This document shows, in pieces, positions 56,887 through 64,000 of a stretch of DNA of 64,000 nucleotides. Source of the DNA: Nymphaea colorata (Eukaryota; Streptophyta; Magnoliopsida; Nymphaeales; Nymphaeaceae); NCBI RefSeq assembly GCF_008831285.2, contig NC_045144.1, positions 7,306,176 through 7,370,175 of the forward strand, in the 5' to 3' direction. The notes below the pieces were generated by a model that was not told the origin of the DNA, searched no databases, and saw nothing but the letters and a program-made list of their open reading frames with translations. Both the position numbers and the translations under genes were made by a program. Positions within the stretch are counted from its first letter, which is position 1; every line of letters starts with the position of its first letter.

Positions 56887-58550
56887 CGGCGGCAAACAGG
56901 AGACGGCGGACGGAAATATGGAGGAAAGCAACGTATGGCCTGGTTAACTGTCACAGAGAAAGAGAACGAGAGAGGAAACAGAGGGATGGTGCCTCCTTTG
57001 ATTGCCCCCTCTAGTTAAAATCAAATCCGCCTTCCTATTTTAAATCTGCCACCACCTTCCCTTCCCTTCCAAGCACATCACCACAGATCCGGAATCCGGG
57101 ACGGCCCTTACAGACCAGATTTCCTTTTTTATGAGATTTTTTGCGTTTGGGTCGTCGATGAGTGAGGTTGTCGGAGATTGATGGACCGTGGGAATTTAAG
57201 TGAATGAAGACAAGGAACGAAGAAGTAAGAAAACCACCGGTACTTAAATCAATAGGCGGTCGCAAAGATTCGTGCGTGTGTAGTAGATTTATCGGCTTCA
57301 TTGGATGGAAGAAAAGGGCTTCCAACGTGGGAACAGCCAAGAGACCTGGTTATGGAACTAGAATGTCACCACTCACCAGCCTGGGTTGTCTGAGCGGCCA
57401 TCTCTTGTAGTTGCTAACAAAGTTGCGAGGCAGGTGCAATTGAGGTCTATGGAGAACTGAAAAAAAAGAGTGCAGGGCGTACCCATCTACCCTGTCTGTG
57501 CAGTCTTAGAGGAGGGTCTTCCAGAACTAAAAGTTGGTCTCAGACTTCTCCTAGATGGTGTTCAGACTAGCAGAGTTAAACTGGACAGCATTGTGGTCGA
57601 TTAAGGTCTGTCAACGTTGCCTTTGGCGACCCGAAGATTTATTGGCACGCACAGCTTCTCTTTTGAACTATATACGCAATAGCGCGGAAGATGTCAGTCC
57701 AGATGAGTAAAGTCTATGCAGAACATGAACAATTTCCTTTTTCCAGATTACAAGTTGTTACTTCGCTGATTGTCTCAAACAATTAGGTTTATGAATTTTG
57801 CTACATGGCGGTCGGCGCTTTCATTCTTCACTCCAGGATACAATCTGAACTCAGAAGTTTCTGCACCCCTTTCTTAGTCTTTGTACCTAAACTGTCAAAA
57901 TCACTTGGTGCATGGCTATTTGAGAATTGATTATTTATATCAGATATGTGCAAATTGATCACTGCTATACTTTGGTTTCATAGTGGGGCGATTCAGTATT
58001 CTACCGTCTCGGACTATGTCCACAGTGAATGTGTCCGTCATGTGTGAACCCTGAAAGCACTGTTCGTGGCAAGCGGATCAAACTATCATGCCCCTTACTT
58101 TGTCAAGTTCTAAGTAAGATTCTTCACTTTGAACTAGTAGCTGGTGAATCATGGCAGGTCTAAGCCCCGATTCTCTACTTTCTTCATGGCACTCTAGGTT
58201 ATTATCATCAGGTCCCCTCTTGTTTGAGTCGCCGAACAACACAGACCAAGGCTGTCATAGAGTGGGACGTCTTGCACATTTAAGCACTGATTCTTCACTT
58301 TGTACCAAAGTAAAGTATGTTGTTAAACCATGGATTAAGTAGTCTTGGTTCAATTAATTTCAGTTTTATGCATCCAACTCCATTTGTTTTATCATTGAGA
58401 TCTTCATATGGTGACTCACTTCCTATCCGATTCTTCCATTTGGAATGTCAGAAACGCCTTTTGCCAGCAAGAACATGAGAGTGATTCAGTACACGTTCCA
58501 CGTTAGGCCTAAGAAGCATTCCTTTCAAATGTCAGAAACTCCTTCCTTTA

Positions 58551-58553
<3 letters not shown>

Positions 58554-58598
<45 letters not shown>

Positions 58599-58621
58599 AT
58601 GTGTGTGTGTGTGTGTGTGTG
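58554..58621. repeat. compound CT/GT microsatellite
   Basis: A long CT run passes directly into a GT run with small interruptions. This structure is typically highly polymorphic. Confidence 0.9.
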
Positions 58622-59442
58622 AATGTGTCTCTACCCTTTTAATTATAATTCCAGTAACATTGATTTGAGGTGCACAGTGTGAATCAGTATGCATGACTTC
58701 ATCTGTAGTTCCTTTCCTGAATTTTACTCATGAATCAGGTCGATCACAGAACATTCACTGTCCTCTTCAAGATCTGAGACCCAAGTAATGCAGAAAGCAC
58801 TTGGCGAAGCAGATAACGGTGAGTTAATATGTACCCATCAATGCCTAATGTTGTCATGTCCTGACACTGGTCTTTTATATTGTATAAAAAGATTTAAGGC
58901 CTGTTTTCTGTTGTTTTTTTTTCCTTTCTTTTCTGCTCAAAGTCTCTACAACCCACAGATTACACTGTCTCCTTTATCTCTAGGGCCTAATTTCTGTTCC
59001 CAATTCTCTTTTTTCCACAACCCGTAAGATTCTGCATGGACCCTTACCCTATTTGAAAATGCATAATCTAACAATATACAACATCCTAGCTTTAAAAAAA
59101 CCAACAATTTTATATTGATTTTTATTTTCCAAAAATATACAATTACAACTGCAGAATACAGGATGTAGTCAAATTTACAAATGTTTTTAATTATAAAATT
59201 TAATCAAAGTAGAGCTCCCTCCCTGACAGTCTAAATTAGCCCCTGGTGGCATCAATTTCTGATTTTGCTCTGCATGTTAGCATTCACAGAAGGTTTGAGA
59301 GAGAGAGATTTTTCACCTTCTCTTATTTAAGTCAAAAACTTGGCTAAACTAGAGGGGTTCATCGGTATTAAATTTAAGCTCATTTGCAAATAATTTTCCT
59401 TCCTTTCTGCATGTATGTGCATGTGTATGTGTGTCCGACAGA

Positions 59443-59469
59443 GATTGAGAGAGAGAGAGAGAGAGAGAG
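59443..59469. repeat. GA microsatellite
   Basis: A short uninterrupted GA run, ordinary in plant DNA. Confidence 0.8.
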
Positions 59470-60483
59470 CCCTTTTTCTTTGTTCTTCCTCCTGTAGCTT
59501 TATATATTGTTTCAATCTAGGGCTTGCTACTAGGTTGGACTTAGCAAAGGCATGCTGTGCCATGTACATGTGATCTCTTCCATCATCACGACAGTAATGC
59601 ACATGCCATGCACAAGTACAGGTCGTACAATTCATGACTGAACTTGTGACAAAAGATCACAGGTTTTCTTTTCTGCAGATTTGTAAAGCTGAGCTGTATT
59701 AAATAGTTCTTTCTTTGGTTTTCTAGCTAGTTTCTTTTCTTTGAATAAAGACAAATTTCTGTTTAAAAGAGGTAGGAAAGGCCCTTCCAGACGTCAATCA
59801 ACGATCGTGGCATGACATCAGCAATTTAGAAAAAGAAAAAAAGAAAAAATCATTCATGAGTCAGTCATCCCACGTTCTCTTGTTTTTACCCTTCTAAATC
59901 TGTATGCTTATGTTTTTCAAATGCTAGATAGCTACAGGTAATTCCATGTACAAAAAACAACCACGTTACCTAGAAAGCCAGGTGTTGTGGATAAGCATCT
60001 GGTGGATCCAGAAGAAGAGCTGCGAACTGCAGATCGCAGATCCTGTAATGCTAATCAATATCTCAAGAGCTGGATTTTCAGTTTTTAAGAGCAGGTTTTC
60101 CAAAGATGTGGTCTTTATTTTCTCTTTACATTTTCCCTTCTCCATCTGAAGATTTGGGTCCATGCCTAGATTTTAGTTTAAGGATTAGGGAATAACTAGC
60201 ATGACCTTCACTGATATATTGGCACATTTTTCTGCTTAACAGCGTCGACATAGAAGGCAACAAACCAAACGTGGAAAGGAGGACAGAGTTTAGGCTTAGA
60301 AGTGATCCCAAAGAAGCAAAAGAGAGATATATAAATGTATTTCGCATCTGATATAAGGATTGTGGTCATGTTCATTCCATTTGAGTTTTTTTTAGTTTAA
60401 AATATGTATTGGTTAGCTGAACAACCAGCAACTTATAGGCGGCTGGTACAATGGTAGATGGTTCAATTCACTTGCCCTGCAGA

Positions 60484-60566
60484 ACCTCGTGCATGAGAAT
60501 TGATGCCCTCGAAAACCTTAGGCCACCTCGTGCACGAGAATTGATGCCCTCGAGAACCTTAGGCCA
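60484..60566. repeat. 41-bp tandem duplication containing CTCGTGCACGAG
   Basis: Two head-to-tail units beginning CCTCGTGCA(T/C)GAGAATTG and ending CCTTAGGCCA differ at two positions. The second unit contains the perfect palindrome CTCGTGCACGAG. The function is unknown. Confidence 0.8.
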
Positions 60567-61561
60567 TCTCCCCTTCGCACAAGGGGCACCCAGCTTGGTA
60601 ATTTGGAGCACAAAGCACATCCAGAACTAATTGCAGAGATATTGGAAAAAAGAATGAACAGAAAAGCACCAAACCTGAGATTTTTCTAAAAAAAAAAAGC
60701 AGAAGAATTAGTGATAGTCCAAGATTAGTTCGCCCTTCTAAAGGGCTCCGCAGGTCCGCTGACTCACTGGCTTTCCTGTATGCTAACAAAGAGGCATTCC
60801 CATGTTCAAGTCATTTCAGCCTTTGACGTGAAGGATTGCAAAGTGGCATATTGGGAAGAAGCAGCTGGTGAAAGAACTTCAAACCATACAAACAACCCAA
60901 CGAATCCATGCAAAAAATGAGACAGGATTGATTGTATTCACTAGATATTAAGTTCAAATCCCAAACTTTCATAGAAGTGTACCAACAATTGTACTTGGAG
61001 CATGCAATTCAACTAAAAAACCAACAGATTACGTGCCCCGAGGAATGTAAATACAATAAAAGAGACTAGTGGTGAATGATTATAACACAGGCACGATATT
61101 TGAACTTACAAAAAGTAAACCAGAAATATCATGAAATTGGACTGCATAGCTACTAGGAAAATTCTACTCACAAGACAAAACCCACAAAACCCATCCATAT
61201 ACTGACAAGTTCATCATCCCCAATCAAGTTATGATAAACATTCGAAGAGCAAATCACACATTCTTGTTTCCCTATTTCTGTCTGCAGGACAAAGGAGCAG
61301 CATAGTAATGAAATACCTAACCATCTCCTTTTTCTCCATATAAAACTGAAAACAAGTGCGTGAATTAAGTCCAGGTCAAGGGATATTCTTAAATATCCAA
61401 CACCGGTTTGTAGGAATTCCTCTGCTGCATTAAACCAATTCCCATCGACCCACTTGAGGTGAAAGCGAAAGTCCCTGGCAGAGCCCTTCTCTTCAGAATG
61501 TAGGATCACCAGTCAAGTGCACAGATATATTGGACAGATCATGCTTCAGTTTGCTTCCAGA

Positions 61562-62247
61562 CTACTGTTGCCAACCATATTGTGGATTCCGATTACCACC
61601 CATCATGTTGGGCGCCCGACCAGTACCTGAATTGCCATAAGGACCTGATTGGGGATAATTTGGAGCCCCGACGCCATAGGCACCAGCTCCAGCTCTAGGA
61701 GGGCCACCTCCAGGCATACTGGTTCCAGCATAACCAGGACCTCGGCCTTGAGGTGGATAAGGTCCAGTAGCATATCCACCAGCTTGGCCACCACGATTTG
61801 GATTGTATCCACCACTTGGGTTTCCGCCTTGAGGATACCTGTTCTGTCCTCCTGGAGGTCCCCGAGGCTTATTGTAGTGGTGACTTGGCCCAGCAACAAC
61901 TTGAGGTGGGGCATTATGCATGGGTTGGTTAGGGCCAGGCCTGATTTGCATATGTGGTTGCCCTGGCTGTTGAATTGGCGGCAGACGTTGATGCTGTTGA
62001 GGATGCTGTAATTTCTGCCTCTTGGCTGTTTCTTCGTGCTGCCTTTGCTGTTGCCTTTTCTTCTTGGTTTGGAACTCATGAGATGACTCGTATTTGGGCA
62101 AGCTAAGAGGAAGGCCAGAATCGACTATAAGAAGGCCATCAATTGTGAAACTTTGTATAAACAAAAGATTTTGTACCTTTTAGGGTCACATGGCAACGGA
62201 TCACACCAGAAATACTCAGCATCAAGTGCATCTTTTGCAGATATCCT
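61562..62247 (-). CDS. CDKC: C-terminal exons of a CDKC-type cyclin-dependent kinase (partial gene)
   Basis: Two exons are visible: 62177-62247 and 61562-62102 (stop TAG at 61562-61564), joined by a 74-base GT-AG intron in agreeing phase. The first encodes the end of the kinase domain (RISAKDALDAEYFWCDPLPC). The second gives LPKYESSHEFQTKKKRQQQR and then a Gln-, Pro- and Gly-rich tail ending PQYGWQQ. This tail is distinctive of plant CDKC proteins, the catalytic subunit of the P-TEFb-like kinase that pairs with cyclin T and phosphorylates the RNA polymerase II C-terminal domain in the nucleus. The catalytic lobes lie upstream, beyond the right edge. The next intron upstream contains TIR element 3 and runs to at least position 64000. 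The visible part is undamaged. Confidence 0.93.
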
Positions 62248-62559
62248 CTGAAAAGAAGAAAATGAAACCATTAATGGACAAACACAAACAGCGGAGGATG
62301 CAAGGAGAAAAAAAGGTTAAAATCAACAGCCACTTCAAGAAGAAAAGATAAAAACTGGAGAAATGCAAGAACATCAAGGAAGAATACACAATTATCTCAA
62401 CAAGATAAATATCATAGCTAAGAGGAAGGAGTGGTACCAACATTTCTAAACTCTAGTCTCTAGTTTTGACTTCAAAGCAGCTGGAGAACCCCTTGTAAAT
62501 AGAAATAACGAGACACATAATGCAGATCGAAACAGGACACGCAGTCTCAGTATTTCAAT

Positions 62560-63433
62560 CTATGTCACAATGGTACGGGTACGGGTGCGGGTACGGGTAC
62601 GTCATTTTCGTAAATCTTGGTACGGGTATGGCGACAATTATATATTATAATTAATTATTATTATATTCAAAAATTTGAAAAAACCAAATGATATCATCAT
62701 ATTAAGACAATGTTCCTTCCATGAATCCATAGATAATCTCATAAATCATGAAACAAGCAATAAACTAAAATGAACACCAGTATTTACTGTTAGAGAAAAG
62801 AAACCAAATTAAAATAGCAGCCCCTAAACCCAACGCTCACACATTATTGGGAGCCATTCATGGAAAACATCCATCTTTAGGAGTGCAGAAAATAGAAACA
62901 TGATACTGAACACCGTAGGCATCAAGAGACAAAATCGGGCATCAAAAGACAAAATAATGAAGAAGAAGAACGAATCAGACATCAACTATCAAGAGACAAA
63001 ATCGGGCATCAAGAGACAAAATCGGGCATCAATGCAATGAACCGAAACATGCATTTACTATTTGATAAAAAAATCGGCCATCAATCAAGGATTCAAGAGA
63101 CAAAATCACAATATTGGACATCAAGAACAAAACCCTAAACACTGCCACCGCCATCTATCGCCGTCCAATCGCCGTCCGTCGTCCGTTGCCGGTCGCCACC
63201 CCTGCCCAAGGTTGCTGCAAGATGCCAAGAACTCACCGCCAAGGGAAGGATTCAAGGAAGGGAACAAAGTCGATGAGAAGGAGGTCGCCCCTCGCGATTT
63301 TAGGTTTTACGTTATTTTGATGTGGTTTGGATCTGGTTCCGACCTGGAACCAGATCCAAACGTACCAGCACGTACCGGTATTGCCATACCGGTACGGGTA
63401 TGCCACCAAAAGTGGCGTACCACTGTGACATAG
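62560..63433. mobile_element. non-autonomous TIR transposon, copy 3 (hAT-like, 874 bp)
   Basis: It starts CTATGTCACA and ends TGTGACATAG, with a perfect 8-bp duplication ATTTCAAT at 62552-62559 and 63434-63441. The left end continues into GGTACGGGTACGGGTGCGGG-type hexamers and the right end has ACCGGTACGGGTATGCC. A repeated unit (CATCAAGAGACAAAATCGGG) occurs several times at 62921-63030. A GC-rich block with CGCCGTCC units follows at about 63144-63210. A perfect 12-base-pair hairpin with a five-base loop lies at 63329-63357 (GGATCTGGTTCC and its complement). No transposase is encoded. It lies within an intron of the CDKC gene. Confidence 0.87.
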
Positions 63434-64000
63434 ATTTCAATATGTACAATAATAGAATTCTTTCTGACAAAATTTGAAGAGAAATTTTAGAAAGTTATAA
63501 GAAATAAAGGGGATGCTGCTGCAGTTCCCCAACTCTCTGTCTCTGCCCCCACTACCCTCCCAAAGAAAAAAAAAATTCCACTATTCAAGCAAAAAAGATT
63601 TTCAGTGTGCCTCTCTCTCTCTCACACACACTTTCCCTTTTTCTCCTAAAAACCCTCCCTTGCTGCCCTTTCTTTTTCAATTTTAACCAAAAACAATGTT
63701 AAAAGAAAAAAGCCATATCCAGATATGTCCCTGTAACCGCAGTGCTGCATCTGTGGTATGGGGAGTACAGGGACCATATCCCCATTCGAATGTGACTTAG
63801 CAGCGAACTGATTAGTTGGCTAGTCGGATTAACTATTCACTAGCTGGACATCATAGCAAGCATCGTTCTAAACCTTAGGTTCTTAACTCCAGCTTGTTCC
63901 AGAAACAAGAATTGACAACACTGAATGCTGAATAATTGCTGGCAACATTCTTCCAATGACATCCCACCGGACAACGACAAGTTCAAAAATAGACCATAAT
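63434..64000 (-). other. probable CDKC intron sequence to the window edge
   Basis: No exon of the kinase domain is visible on the minus strand here. The DNA is A/T-rich with a CT/CA-rich stretch near 63611-63630. The last 200 bases contain TAGTTGGCTAGTCGG and ATTCACTAGCTGG, similar in flavour to the ACTAGTC-rich segment near 42.1 kb, but too short to define an element. Confidence 0.4.

Larger units (their letters stand above)
56887..61561. other. intergenic region between the MADS gene and the CDKC gene
   Basis: 56887-57100 is the likely promoter and 5' leader of the MADS gene, with GA-rich tracts. 57400-61100 shows no recognisable protein. It contains a CT-then-GT microsatellite (about 58554-58621), a GA run (59443-59469) and a tandem pair of about 41-base units at 60484-60566. 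About 61100-61561 is probably the 3' UTR of the CDKC gene on the minus strand. Confidence 0.5.

Noticed and set aside
57035-57340. Minus-strand reading frame upstream of the MADS gene
   Set aside because: It overlaps the expected promoter and leader, shows no domain, and has composition like the surrounding intergenic DNA.
60434-60490. tRNA-like A box (TGGTACAATGG) and B-box-like GGTTCAATTC suggesting a SINE head or tRNA
   Set aside because: The B box is imperfect, the spacing is short, no cloverleaf can be drawn, and there is no A-rich tail or target duplication.
61649-62079. Open frames on the plus strand and in a second minus-strand frame overlapping the CDKC tail
   Set aside because: They are shadows of the Gly/Pro/Gln-rich CDKC C-terminal exon, which matches the family through its last residues.

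Overview
The window is nuclear DNA of a flowering plant. The supporting signs are spliced genes with GT-AG introns, plant-specific genes (a CDKC-type kinase and an intronless type I MADS-box gene), LTR retrotransposons whose primer sites are mostly plant-type tRNA-Met, and a relic of the plastid trnA-UGC gene. The sequence alone does not identify the species.

Layout, left to right. 1-2607: AT-rich DNA, possibly with exons of a minus-strand gene, ending in the promoter of the first clear gene. 2608-7646 (+): prefoldin subunit 6 in five exons; its introns hold a Ty3/gypsy reverse-transcriptase relic and a short terminal-inverted-repeat (TIR) element. 10116-51846 (+): one very long gene for an HRQ1-type RecQ-like helicase, 27 coding exons in my model (about 1,290 residues), with a ubiquitin-like N terminus, a DEAH helicase core and a C-terminal zinc-binding DUF1998/MZB domain. 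Its 22.9 kb intron 14 holds a plastid DNA relic and four Copia elements in two nested pairs: B (21234-31612, minus) interrupted by C (21852-27138, minus), and A (31759-41270, plus) interrupted by D (34405-39609, plus). Intron 20 holds a second TIR element (46050-47065) and a small LTR element, E (47258-49182). 55906-56886 (-): a type I MADS-box protein. 61562 to beyond the right edge (-): the 3' end of a CDKC kinase gene, whose last visible intron holds a third TIR element (62560-63433).

The host genes belong to separate cell functions: chaperone assembly, DNA repair, transcription-factor regulation and transcription elongation. They show no operon-like link. The unusual content is the mobile DNA. 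All five LTR elements and all three TIR elements have readable target-site duplications, so insertion order can be reconstructed. Element D looks newly inserted: its LTRs appear identical and it has an uninterrupted 1,434-codon gag-pol frame. B and D are close relatives in opposite orientations inside one intron, so the HRQ1 primary transcript should contain kilobase-scale inverted repeats. The three TIR elements form a family with 10-bp ends, 8-bp target duplications and an internal hairpin; two of them also carry TACGGG-type hexamer arrays.
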